Positions 21,607-32,930 of a stretch of 64,000 nucleotides of DNA are shown here, in pieces (the stretch's first letter is position 1; the number at the start of each line of letters is the position of its first letter). The position numbers were made by a program, and so were the translations under genes. Source of the DNA: Cymbidium sinense (taxonomy: Eukaryota > Streptophyta > Magnoliopsida > Asparagales > Orchidaceae); NCBI GenBank assembly GCA_021442155.1, contig CM038215.1, forward strand, positions 272,531,014 to 272,595,013, written 5' to 3'. The notes beneath the pieces are model-generated. The model saw only the letters and a program-made list of their open reading frames with translations, made no database searches and was not told where the DNA came from.

Positions 21607-22975
21607 CTTATAAGTTTAGGTTTATGATTACATTTAGGGTTTAAGTTTATTATTTAATTTATTTAGTTAGGGTTTGGGTTTAGTTTAGGGGTTTTGGTTT
21701 AGTGTTTAGGGTTAGGGTTTAGGGTTTAGGATTTAGGGTTGTAGGTTTATGGTTTAGCATTTGGGTTTCGGGTTAAGGATTTAGGGTTTATGTTTGTTTT
21801 TAAAATTTTGTGAATTGGTAGGTTTAGGTTTATTTATTTTATTTAGTTTATGTTTAATTTATTTTAGTTTATTTTTTATTATTTTTAATTAGGTTTATTT
21901 TTTATTTTTATTTAGTTTAGTTTATTTATTTTAGGCTTATTTATTTAAGTTTAGGTTTTTTATTTTAGTTTATTTTTTAGGTTTAGGTTTAGGATTAAGA
22001 TTATTTTTTAGTTGAGATTTATTTTTATTTTATTTTTTTGGTTTCGATTTTATTTTTTATTTTTAGGTTTAGGTTTAGGTTTTTATTTTATATTTTTAAG
22101 TTTAAGTTTTAGGTTTTTATTTTAGTTTTACTTTTTGGTTTTTGTTTAGTGTAGGTTTATGTTTATTTATAGTTTATTTTTTTTATTAAGTTTAGCTTCA
22201 GTTTTTTTTGGATTAGGTTTAGGTTTTATTTATTTTATTTTAGGTTTAACTTTATTTTATTATGTTTATTTTATATATTATTTTTAGGTTTAGTTTTTTT
22301 TTACTTTAGGGTTTAGGTTTTATTTTTTATTTATTTTTAGGTTTTATTTTAAGGTTTATTTTTTAGGTTTAGGGTTTTATTTATTTTTTATTTTAGGTTT
22401 ATTTTATTTTTTACTTTAGGTTTAATTTTTTTTTTTTTTTATTTTATTTAGTTTTTTTGTTTTTATTTATTTTATTTTAGTTTATTTTTATTAGTTTATT
22501 TTATTTTATTTTTAGGTTTAGGTTTAGGTTTAGGTTTTAGTTTAGGTTATTATTTTGTTTTATTATTTTAATTTATTTAGATTTAGGTTTTTTATTTATT
22601 TTATTGTTAGGTTTTATTTTGTTTAGCTTTAAGTTTTTTAGGTTTTAGGGTTTAAGGTTTAGGGTTTAGGGATAGCTTACGGTTTAGGTTTTAGGGTTTA
22701 GGACTTAGGGTTAGTTTAGGATTTATGGTTTAGGGTTTAAGGTTTTAGGGTTTAGGGTTTAGGGTTTAGGGTTTTAGGGTTTAGGGTTTAGGGGTTAATG
22801 TTTAGGGTTTAGGGTTAGGGTTATGATTTACGATTTAGGGTTTTTAAGGGTTTAAGGTTTAGTGTTTTTTAGGGTTTAGGGTTTAGGGTTGTAGGTTTAG
22901 CATTAGTTTTATAGTTTAGGGTTTAGGGTTTAGGGTTTAGGGTTTAGGATTTAGGGTTTAGGGTTTAAGGTTTTT
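21607..22975 (+). repeat. Satellite unit: telomere-like, T-rich, telomere-like
   Basis: Telomere-like 21607-21800, T-rich 21801-22640 (landmark A degenerate, GTGAATTGGTAGGTTTAGG at about 21810; landmark B at about 22607), then telomere-like 22641-22975 with many perfect heptamers around 22920-22970. Confidence 0.88.
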
Positions 22976-23540
22976 TTAAAATTAAGTAAGTAGGTTTATT
23001 TAGTTTATTTTTTATTTATTTTAGTTTAATTTATTTTTATTTTTTATTTAGGTTTATTTTTTATTTTTATTTAGTTTAGTTTATTTATTTTAGGTTTATT
23101 TATTTAAGTTTAGGTTTTCTTATTTTAGTTTATTTTTTAGGTTTATGTTTAGTTTAATGTTTATTTTTTAGTTTTATTTTATTTTTATTTTATTTTTTAG
23201 GTTTAGGTTTTTTTTTAGGTTTTTATTTTGGTTTTTACATTGTTTTTTTAGTTTTAGGTTTTATTTTTTTAGTTTAGGTTTAGGTTTATTTTTAGTTTAT
23301 TTTATTTTATTTAGTTTAGGGTTTAGGTTTAGTTTATTTTAGGTTTAGGTTTAGGTTTTATTTATTTTAGTTTAGTTTATTTTAGTTTAGGTTTATGTTT
23401 ATTTTTTTATTTATTTTAGGTTTGGGCTTTTTTTTGTAGTTTAGGGCTTAGGTTAATTATTTATTTATTTTTAGGTTTTATTTTTAGGTTTATTTTTTAG
23501 GTTTAGGTTTTTATTTAATTTTTTTTTATTTAGATTTTTT
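22976..23540 (+). repeat. T-rich block truncated by the retroelement region
   Basis: The block starts with TTTTTTAAAATTAAGTAAGTAGG and proceeds in the standard order, then stops mid-block at TTTATTTAGATTTTTTT. CCATGATCC and gypsy-like sequence follow. This is the right edge of the first array. Confidence 0.85.
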
Positions 23541-24420
23541 TCCATGATCCTTCAAGATCTTTGATTGCATTGGAAGCCCACGATAACACATTGCACACTT
23601 TAGAGCCATCTATTGCAACACTGGTGGTAGGAACGCACTCCTCTTCCACCTTTTCATTAGCAATCTGTTAGTTGTATCATTTGATTTTTACATCGAATTT
23701 CCCAACGGTTCGATGAAGACTTTTGCTAAGTTGGAGCACCTCTTCATCAAGAGGTTTTGAGCTCAGAGGAGGGTATAACCTTATTGTAGAGAAATAGAAA
23801 CTCAATGAGTCCTTTATTGATTATATTCTTAGGAGGCACAACCTGAGCATGAAATGCAAACTATAGTTGTCCGAACATCATGCCATTGAGATTCTTCTCA
23901 AGAATATCCATGGGTCTCTTCATTCTTTAGGGCTTTACCATCATAACATTTGAGAAATTAATCAACAAGGTGGCTAGCTTCAAGAGAAACAATTTTTTCT
24001 TGACCAATCATCAGGTCCAAGACGAAGATGTTTGAGAAGAATCTTGAGGCGGTTTGTTGTGGAGGGAAGAGGCCAGCGAGTTCAATAGGAGAGAGAGCTC
24101 CTGACCTCCTTTGACCTCCTCTTCCACCACCTCGGTCAACATACCGGCCATCGTAACAGCCATAATGACCATTTCCACCACCTCTACCCCGTGGTATTCA
24201 TATCGATCACCAGTAGCTACTTCCCTACTCATGTTGATAGATTGAATAAGCCATATTCATTCAAAAGGGTAGTTAGAAAAATCTTTAAGAATCTCTTAAA
24301 GAGACTTGACTTTCGAACTTTGGAGGAAGTGGGCAAGAGCGATGATCTTAGATATTTCCTACCGCATGTTAGGCCATGTCTTAGAAATTGTATCAATTTT
24401 ATTGACTAGCTTGAGTGCAA
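23541..24420 (+). pseudogene. Ty3/gypsy gag-like fragment (copy 2)
   Basis: Pieces in different frames resemble plant gypsy gag. FYIEFPNGSMKTFAKLEHLF then IKRF lies near 23690-23760, LNESFIDYILRRHNLSMK near 23800, and HHAIEILLKNIHGSLHSLG near 23880. The frame 24191-24409 includes SFKRVVRKIFKNLLKRLDFR, and near 24366 an alternate frame reads MLGHVL with NCINFID, like the zinc-knuckle-region sequence GHxxxxC of these elements. In an intact element this would form the particle core. Stops and frame shifts are frequent. The left edge abuts satellite DNA. Confidence 0.65.
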
Positions 24421-24869
24421 CAAGTTGAGAGCCATAGTTATCCCTAAGGAATACTTATTAGAGCAACCATAGTTATGTTAGAGTAATCCTTGGGGATACT
24501 TGATCCTCTTAAGACCAAAGAAGTTTAGGATATCTTCCTATCCTAAACCTCAGAAGATCATTTTTAAGATCAGAAGCTTTCCTTGAGTGCACAAGTAGCT
24601 CAACCTCCAACACCAAGGAAGGTTTGCTAGTTGCAAGGACAATGGAAGGTGACATCCCGATGGTTGTAACTCACCATACTTGCTCGGGATAGTCATGCAT
24701 ACCATCAATAGTACTCCTCCACTTAGTTCCACCTAGCTCCTCTTCTCTTAGAGCATATTAATTGATAATAAAGGCACTAAATCCCTTACTCCACTTACTT
24801 TATTTGATTTCTATCATGTACCTCCACCCAAAAAGAAATTAATGAAAAAAATCTGATTCTACTTATAAA
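24421..24869. other. Unrecognised stretch within gypsy copy 2
   Basis: No coding similarity was recognised. By position it should be the end of gag and the spacer before protease. A 60-codon ORF on the - strand (24550-24732) has no family features and is judged spurious. Confidence 0.4.
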
Positions 24870-25650
24870 TTGTCTACTTCTAGTGCTTTTGATTTTATTT
24901 TTATTGAATGCTCTCTGAGTCTAAATAAAAATAATAGCTCTAGTAGTTTTAATCCTTTCCTTTTTGATTTAGAGTTGGACTATCCTTCTCTGAACCCATC
25001 GGGTTCACCTCTTGAGATTGACTTGGAGTCAACTGAGGATCCCATAAAAAAAGCTGTAGGTATGCCTGATGAGAAGGTAGAAGTTTCCACAAGCTCATCA
25101 TTCCAAGAAGTCATTGAATTCAACCTATGCAGTGGCAATGTTCTACCTCCTATGATAACACCTCAGAATAAGGGTAAGTAAGTCATTAGTTCTAGTGAGC
25201 AAATATCCCCTCCATAGGATGCTCCACCCATGGATATGCTTGTAGAGGACCAAGCCAGAGTTGATTATAATGTCCAAGCTCACCATAGAAAGTTTCCAGC
25301 TAAGTTAAGCATATACAATGCCATTATCTTATCCAAAGAGATGAGGAAATCTCTAATCAATGACTTACTTGATCTAGAGATACGCTTAGCTCAGCTGATT
25401 ATTACTAAAGAGGAGGCATGTCACTCGAAGGAAATCTTAGGAATTACATTGATGAAGACTTACACTGGGGGATCGAGCACAACGCCTCTTTATATTATAG
25501 TGGATGTTGGCGGTCACTATCGGTTTTGGTTGACCGGGGTATTAATCAATATTATGAGTCTAAGAACCCTTGCCAACTTGAAGATGACATCACCAAACTC
25601 AAAAGAAAGGATGATGTTGAGGATTCAATGAACAATGTGAGAGGGCCTGG
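24870..25650 (+). pseudogene. Ty3/gypsy linker and protease region (copy 2), frameshifted
   Basis: The frame 24870-25181 is a Ser-rich and acidic linker. The frame 25230-25631 reads LSIYNAIILSKEMRKSLIND, the conserved helix before protease in this gypsy group. It then shifts between two overlapping frames: DEDLHWGIEHNASLYY and LYIIVDVGG; LVDRGI and LINIMSLRTLANLKM. Combined, these point to the usual DxG...NIM protease active site, with the catalytic Asp present and the rest broken by a frame change. At 25628-25650 a third frame gives GFNEQCERA, the conserved GFN segment that follows. The next conserved piece is found only at 32940, after a nested insertion. Confidence 0.72.
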
Positions 25651-25740
25651 TGTTTTTTTTGGATTTATGGGTGGGGGTGTTGGGGACACCATGTATCATA
25701 GGTGGGGTACTTTTGAGGTGGGTATAACATTGGTATGATG

Positions 25741-28040
25741 TACTATCTCAAAGATAAAAAGCATCATATAATAGACTAATCAGTAATAAGGACTCAGGCA
25801 TGATGGGTCTATGAATATGCAGATTTTTCTCCCACTTTACATGAATGAATAAAGTAGGGTTTATATTAAACGGTTCTTAAGTTCTCTATGGAGGCAAGCC
25901 TCCATAGTTATTATATCTTAGAAAATGAAATTTCTTAAGAATACTCTCGATCAAAGTAGGTATTATCATCTAAAAGATTTCAAGGTTAGACTATCAAAGG
26001 ATTGGATATATTTGGAAAATCAATTGGGAAAGTTCAAGGAAGACTTATTTTTGGAATCAATTAAAATAAGTAGGAAATGCTCATGATATTAGAAAGCCTA
26101 GCGAATTCCTATCTATGATTAGGCTTTATAATTTTGAAGTTGAGGAGATTTATATGTTTTGAGTTGAAATTTAATTAGATTACTAGGGCTTGTAATCCAC
26201 CAACACAAGGTTGTGGGAATGCCTAAGAGATGAGTATTTACACTTGTAGTACCACTGATCCTAAATCTGGGGAGCTTTAGTACGAGCTAAAGCACGACCT
26301 AAATTTAAGCGATAGGTGGACATAAGGGTAACTTCCATAAGAGAGAATAAATTGTCTGACTTATGGACTTATAACCACTTGAAGTGGTTGCCAACTAACT
26401 CCTCCTACAATTTTAAAACCATATAATCCAATCTTATGAATTGCAAGATAGCTAGGGTAGTTATTTTATTAGAAAGAGACTAAAGTCCTAAACACACTTC
26501 CTAAGAGACTAGAGCATGAGTGGAATAGCATATGACTTAATCTATAGATGCAAAATCTTTTCAAATTTTATTTCATTATAGACACATGATTTTGAGAGAA
26601 ACTTTAGGATTTATTATGCCTAAATGCATGATGAAATAGGTTATGGGTCAAATAAACTAGAAGAAGGTGTTCTCCACCACAAGGGATGCCCTCAGACGTC
26701 AAGCATTCCTTTATCATGCAAGGTCCTTCATGTTCAAGAGAGAAAGAATATGCATGCATGATGTGAAACATACAACCATACAACTAAGGGGTTGCAAAAT
26801 CTTTTAATTATCTTATTTATGTCTTCTGCTTTATGATGAGGTTATGAGTTGTTTAAAATTTAGTTATGAGTGATTAGTTGGGTAGAAAGTTATTTTTACC
26901 TAAGATCCTAATTGTATCCAAGCCACACATTAAAGCATCAATCATTTAGTAACTATCAAAAGCATGCCATCCTAATGCATAATGTAAACATAACATCAAA
27001 CAATTATATAAACTATCATAAAAATAAAAGGTTGAATTGTCAGTACCACATAAGAAGAGAAAAGATGGGTAGGTATACCTTATACAACGGAATATGAAAG
27101 AATAATTATAATTGTATTAAATGCTATGGGGTCTTTTTTATTCATATCTCCATTTTTGATTTGGTTCCTTCTTTAATTTGGATGGTGCTTACTTTAAAGG
27201 CATCTAGGGCACCCAGACAAAGCCTTTTAGCACTACTCATCTAATCCCCATAGCACTAATCCTAATTCTATTGCAAAAAATACATTTATGTTGGAAAAGT
27301 AAATCTAACTACACCTGCAAAATAGAGGTTAGCTAAATATACATATAATCCCAAGCAGTTGTATTTATAATTTGGACTTAGCACCATACACATGGGTAAC
27401 TAAGCCCATGTATCCTAACTTGGATTATGCTTAAGGATTTAAGCAACCTGCAAAAAGAGCACTCACATTTATTTTTAAGCAACTCTTAAGCATTATCCCT
27501 TGTAGAAAATATGATTAGGCTAAAATTGGCCAATCATCCGTATGAAGCATACACTAACATTCAATCTAAAATAACACATCATAAAACAAAACATACATCA
27601 CATCATACACCATCCTAACTTAGAGCTATAAGTGGTGACTTAATTCTAATGTGTGTATTAAGGCTTGTGCGGTAAGTCTTGTTAGGCATTACTATTGTAT
27701 TTTCTAAGTGTATAAGAATTCAATTTAACATGAAAGGTTGATTTCACTTAAAGTAGTTTAATTGATTTGAAAATTTTAATCTGTGTTTTCTTTTATTTCA
27801 TTTGATTACACTTAGCAACTAAGTATTATAAAGAGAGGAAAAGGGGATTTTCCTCTTTCATCCCTACCTTATGTCACTTTCTATTGTATATTAATTTCAT
27901 TTAGTTCTCTTTATTGTATGTCTTATTAAATGATTTAATTAATCCTAAGTGTATATACATGCAACATATATTTTAGCTAAATCATGAATGTATGTGTATG
28001 TTTTTTTTATATTTTATTTGATTAAATTATTTAAACATAT
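25741..28040. other. AT-rich non-coding part of the nested insertion
   Basis: No gene or recognisable repeat family. Only short ORFs occur (for example 26912-27097) and none has family features. Confidence 0.5.
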
Positions 28041-28670
28041 TAATTTAAAACTTTATCCAAATTCTTATACAAAAGGACATAAGAATGAAATTAAATAGGC
28101 ATGTGCCTTTGTTAAACCAGGGAGTGAGCTAATCAAATGACCTCCTTGGAGTAGCTAAAACCTCATATTCTCGGGATGTCCAACTTATATACCCATTTGC
28201 ATTCAAACATATGTAAATTTGTATACATGAACATATGAAGTAAGCTCCAAATCATATGGCTAATTAATTTAACCACTTAGTCAATTATGAATGCATACAA
28301 TTTTAATGTCAAATGGGATTTTCATTTACTAATGACATATACATATACATGTCCCTCTCGTATTCCCAGGATGTCCAGAAAGTATACTTGCTTTTCTTGG
28401 ACACACATGGATGTATACATAAATGAGGGAAAGAAAACCATGCAAAGATTGTATATTTTTTTATTGAATCATATATATATATAAATTAAAGCTCTATCCA
28501 AATTCTAATGTTGAAATACATAAGAATGAAATTAAATGGGTATGTGCCATTGATAAACTAGGGAAGTGAGGTAATCAAATGGCCTCCATGGCACTAGCTA
28601 AAGGCTCATATTCCAGGGATCTCCAGACTATATACCAATTACCATTCAATCTTATATAAATCAACACTTG
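28040..28670 (+). repeat. Diverged direct repeat pair, about 440 bp apart
   Basis: Two similar segments of about 165 bp lie at 28050-28215 and 28488-28660. Shared words in order are ATCCAAATTCT, ACATAAGAATGAAATTAAAT, GTGAG then TAATCAAATG, CCTCCTTGGAGTAGCTAAA versus CCTCCATGGCACTAGCTAAA, and CTCATATTC. The intervening DNA also holds a GTATTCCCAGGATGTCCAGA segment resembling the end of each repeat, so up to three degenerate units may exist. Confidence 0.75.
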
Positions 28671-28699
28671 AATAGAGGAAATATAACTCAACATTCATA

Positions 28700-29945
28700 A
28701 ACTTAAGCTTTAAGCACATGCATTTCTTTTATATTTATAACTAGCATCAGAACAAATATAATTATTCATTTATAAGCTTTTGAAAAATACATTTGGATTT
28801 AATAGTGATAATCGCCACACATATATTAAATTAAATTGACACATGCAAGCTCACATAAAGGAAATACATTTTATTTTACTTGATTTTGAAAATATGGATG
28901 CATGAATTGAAATGACATACCAAATCTAACATGATTGGAAAAAGGACAATGAAATATAAGCATGTGATTCATTCAACCAAACTAGTTCTTAAGGACAATC
29001 AAATCAAATAAGATTATTTAATGCAAACCAAAGCTTCTTTATTAATTAAGTTTAGATTTGATTTGATTTAAAGAGGAGAAAACAAATCATCACTTTATTT
29101 TAAACCCATCCCACATTAGTGATTTGATTTAATTTAAGTAAATGTAATTAATTTGATTTTATGGGTTAATTAAGTTGAACCCTTAATTAGATGAATTAAT
29201 TACCCTTACTATGTCACTAAAAGTAATTAACTAAATAATTATGAGCCAACATGATATGCATGGAAAATAAACTTGCAATGATCTAGGAAATAAAATGGGC
29301 CAAATGCAATTGGCTCATGATTATTAGTTAATTAGATTAAGGGACTTAATTAATTACTCTTATGGTTTTCCACACATGTGGACTAACCATAATTTTATTA
29401 AATCTTTAGGTTATTAAACACCTAAAGATCTACCCCATGATTTAATTAATTGTGATTATGATTTCAATTTGATTAAGTGATTTAATTAATTGGTTAAATC
29501 TTAATTAATTTCATTTTAAAAAGGGTGAAATGAACTTAGGAAAGGGTCCCATCCCATTCCTTCACTTACATTATGATTAATAAACTTAATTAATTTATTA
29601 CTATTCATGGGATTAATTAATCATTAATTAACTTAAAGAGTAGTTAAGGTTTAATTAGTCAATTTTCTAACTAAGTGAGCAATAAATCCAAAGAAAATCA
29701 TGGGAGGTAGAGGTCATCCCATTAATTAACCAGATTAATTGCTCAGTAATTATGGAGTAATTAAGCTAATTAATTTTGCATTTAAACCTTAATTACTATT
29801 CAAAATTATGCAAGATAATTTTTAATTGATTCTCCTTTGAAATACCTTTAAAATGAGTATTTATTTACATTTTTTTATTTTTCTATGATTTTTTATAATT
29901 TTTAGAAGTTTCAGCCATTAAAAATAATTAATTAAGCCTGATTAT
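28700..29945. other. AT-rich tract dense in TTAATTAA words
   Basis: Non-coding. From about 29020 to 29830 AATTAATT and TTAATTAA words recur many times (for example ATTAATTAATCATTAATTAA near 29610). No genes seen. Confidence 0.6.
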
Positions 29946-31140
29946 AGCTAAATCATGTTGGTGCCATATGGCACGTTGTGCGATGTGCTTTCCACATGTC
30001 TTTGCGGGATTACTTAAAACTTATCGACTCTTGCTACATGGCGATGGATACGCTTTCTCATCCACCATTTGATCTAAGATTGAATGGCTACGATTAATCC
30101 CACAGCTTAATAGGATTAAATCAAATCAATCTAGTGGATCTTATCATAACCGTCCATTTCGATAATGCAGAACAGACGGTACGTGATCTAATGTCACATA
30201 AGTGTGGGAGAATGGAGCTCATCTGCCATTGTTCACTTGATCCAATCTTACCCGAGCTCGGATCAACTCCAAAAGGATCCCACACCTCCCGACCGACATC
30301 GGAGGATCGATCAAGATCACATGAGATGCAAGTTTTCTTCAAAAGCTCCAACCCATTTTTCTTAAGGATTTTGGAAGCATACCTCATGAGCTCAAGATCG
30401 GTGGCTCAACGATTGAGGAAGCTTCATCTAGTGAGATGAGCTCTTTTGACTACAATTGGATCAATTCCTTGATGTTCACTCAAGGCCATGAACGACAATT
30501 TGGAGCTCAATTTGATCAGTCCCACCTTTAATGCTTGGGAAGCTTGGGAGATGATTATTCTTTCTCGATGAGGCCTAGGAAGGTGCAATGTTAATTTATG
30601 TTTGATGGAGAAATGGGGAAGGTCAAAATGGGAGTGTCTTATTTGGATTGATGGGAATGGCATTTATCGATTGAGGAATGATTTTGGAGCTTAGGGAATG
30701 GCTCTGGACGTCACAGTAGCTAGGGCTCTGAGGAATGATTTTGTGTGTGTTTGAGTGGAAATGAGGGTGTATATATTCATCTTGATCGGACGGTGGGATG
30801 GGTTTGGCTTTAGTGGTCATTGACCATCTCGAGTCATGGGTGGGAGGAGGTGATTTGGCTCGCTTGGTTGGTTGAAGGTGTGGAGGTGGTGCCAAGGAGA
30901 ATCATGGGTGTCCAAGGGTTTCAAATGCTCCAATGGGGAGGGTGAGTGATTTCATCTCCCATGGGTCATAACCAACCACCATGTGTGTAGGTTGGCGGTC
31001 TAGTGCATAAGTGGACCATTGGGAGAGTACAAAGTGGCCAAGGAATGGAAATGACCACTTACATTGGTGATTTGTCTCATGTGATGCCCTTGACCCAAGG
31101 GTAGAATTATCATTTGGCATTGGATTTGATTTGGGGCGAT
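29946..31140. other. Less AT-rich segment of the nested insertion, possibly an LTR promoter region
   Basis: Composition changes sharply here. Several short ORFs overlap on both strands (30134-30439 on +; 30121-30387, 30424-30663, 30623-30895 and 30902-31120 on -). None shows a recognised domain; the overlapping, equally long frames on both strands suggest chance openness in less AT-rich DNA. The segment starts with a 14-base perfect palindrome GTGCCATATGGCAC at 29961-29974. Non-coding retroelement sequence is the most likely reading. Confidence 0.4.
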
Positions 31141-32200
31141 TTAAAATGAGTGAAGTGGGTTAGCCCAAACTTCAAATTGGAGTTGATTTGGTTAGGTTTG
31201 GCTTAATTTGACTCATTTAGGTCAAATTGGGTTAGGTTAGTCAAGTTGACCAATTGGTCTTGGGTCAAACCAAGGTTGGGTCAAGTTCATATGATCATTT
31301 GGGATATTTTGGTTCAATTGGTTTGGTTTAGTTTGGCTTAAATTTGATTTTGGATCATTTGAATTCATTTGGGTCAAATGGATTAAGTTGACCAATTTGA
31401 CCAAATTGGCCAAATTGGCTTGGGTTCGGTGTTGGTTTGGGTTTAGTTGACTAATTGATGATGATTGTAGGCTTTAGTTTCAATAAATTTTGATTTGGTT
31501 TTAATTTAGGCCAACTTGAACCTTTAGGTCAATTTAGGCAAAGTGGGTCAATTAAGTTCAAATTGGTCCAATCATGGCTTTGGTCAAGTTCAACAATCAA
31601 TTTGGAATGAACTTGAGCCATTGGTTGTAATCAATTTGGTTTATATTTTCATTTGACCCAATTTGGTATTTAGGTCAATTTGGGTCAACATGGGTCAAGA
31701 GGGCCAATTGGGTTTGGTTTGACTCAATTGAAGGTAAAGTCATATTCAAATATTGATTTTGATTTAGTATGAATCACTAGTTTCAAGGGATTTGGCTTGG
31801 TTGTAATTTGGATTGTTTGGGTTCATATGGATTAAGGGGTTGACTTGGTCAAATGACCAAGTTGACTTGGTTTGACCAATTTGTGATAATTGATCAACTT
31901 GGTGATCAACAATCATGATGGGAGGTTTTGATTAGTTCAATCCAATTTGGGTAGGATTAGAACTTGGCTCAAATAGGTCAAATTAGCCACTATGGGTCAA
32001 GTGGACCAATTGGGTTTAGTTGGCTTGATTTTGGGTTGTGTTTGATTTAGTTGAGTTTATATATGGATTTGGGATTGATATATAAATTCAATTGCAATTG
32101 GCTTGGGTTCAAATGAGTTTTGGTTCATTTGAACATTTCAAGTCAAGAGGGTTAAGTTAGGTTACTTGAGTTGATTTTGGTTTGGCTTGATGATTATAGA
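31141..32200 (+). repeat. GGTCAA/CAATTTGG-rich degenerate repeat field
   Basis: Over about 1 kb, words such as TTGGGTCAA, GGTCAATTTGG, CCAATTGG and TTGACCAA recur every 10-30 bases in both orientations, giving many short dyads (TTGACCAATTTGACC near 31390). No coding frame persists. The region looks like a heavily diverged minisatellite of 20-40 bp units. Confidence 0.7.
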
Positions 32201-32690
32201 ATTCATTTATATTTGTGAATATGATTGAAGGTATGATTGATTTATTAGAAAATCAATTGAATTTGGTTTTGGAATGAAGAATTTTGGCTAAGTCCATGGA
32301 GTTGGGTCATGTGGCTTGGTTTGGATTTTGTTTTGGTTTGATTTAGTTTTGATGATTTAAATGTATATTTCATTTAAATTTATGAAGATAATGATAATAT
32401 GATTTATTTTGAGAAAATCAATTGAGTATGATTTGGATTAAGATTTGGCTAAGTCCATGGGATAGGTCATATGGCTTAGGAAGGGTTTAATTTTGATTTA
32501 GTTTGATTTAGTTTTGATCATTTGAATGTAGATTTGATTTATATTTAGGAAGATGATTGAAGATATAAATTGATTATGAGAAAACCAATTGATTTTGGAT
32601 TGATTTGGATTAAGGCTAAGTCCATTGGATAGGTCATATGGCTTAGGAAGGGTTTCATGTTTGGATTTGATCATGGGCTTCAATCATTTG
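32201..32690 (+). repeat. Three tandem units of about 160 bp
   Basis: GGCTAAGTCCATGG-type sequence followed by GGGTCAT or AGGTCAT, then TGGCTT, occurs at about 32286, 32457 and 32614 (spacings 171 and 157). Each is preceded by GAAAATCAATTGA or GAAAACCAATTGA and followed by TTTGATTTAGTTTTGAT or similar. The units are clearly homologous and in the same direction. Confidence 0.85.
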
Positions 32691-32930
32691 GTTTTGTAAT
32701 TTGAAGATTTGGATATTTGATGCTTGAATTGAACTTGAGGTTTGGTTTGAGAAGGTGAACATGGATTGGATTTGGGTTGTAGGGTAGGGATTATCCTAAT
32801 CCACAAGGCATAACCTAATCCTATGGTTACCTTCTAAGTCTTTAGGCTTAGGTTAAGTGTTTACATATTTGTTAGAAGTGTCTTATGACTAGGAAGTCTT
32901 GGTCTAGAAGACTTCAGTCTATAAGAAGAT

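Larger units (their letters stand above)
25651..32930. mobile_element. Nested non-coding insertion (about 7.3 kb) within the gypsy protease-RT linker
   Basis: GFNEQCERA (25628-25650) should be followed almost at once by ALGSIVLPLEIDDWKTK, but that segment occurs at about 32955. The DNA between has no recognisable pol, gag or transposase sequence and differs in composition, so it is inferred to be an insertion. It contains a 440 bp spaced direct repeat, AATTAATTAA-rich DNA, a less AT-rich segment at 29950-31130 and a GGTCAA-rich repeat field. I found no clear terminal repeats or target duplication; TGTTGGGGACACC at 25679 is a possible LTR-like start. It could be a large non-autonomous LTR element or several nested insertions. 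Confidence 0.6.

Noticed and set aside
30121..31120. Small genes on both strands in the less AT-rich part of the nested insertion
   Set aside because: Overlapping frames of equal length on both strands, no domain, no splice structure or codon pattern that favours one. Probably chance ORFs in retroelement non-coding DNA.
32893..32915. Hairpin GAAGTCTT...AAGACTTC as a transposon terminal inverted repeat
   Set aside because: The arms are 8 bases and 7 apart, with no matching sequence at the left side of the insertion near 25650.
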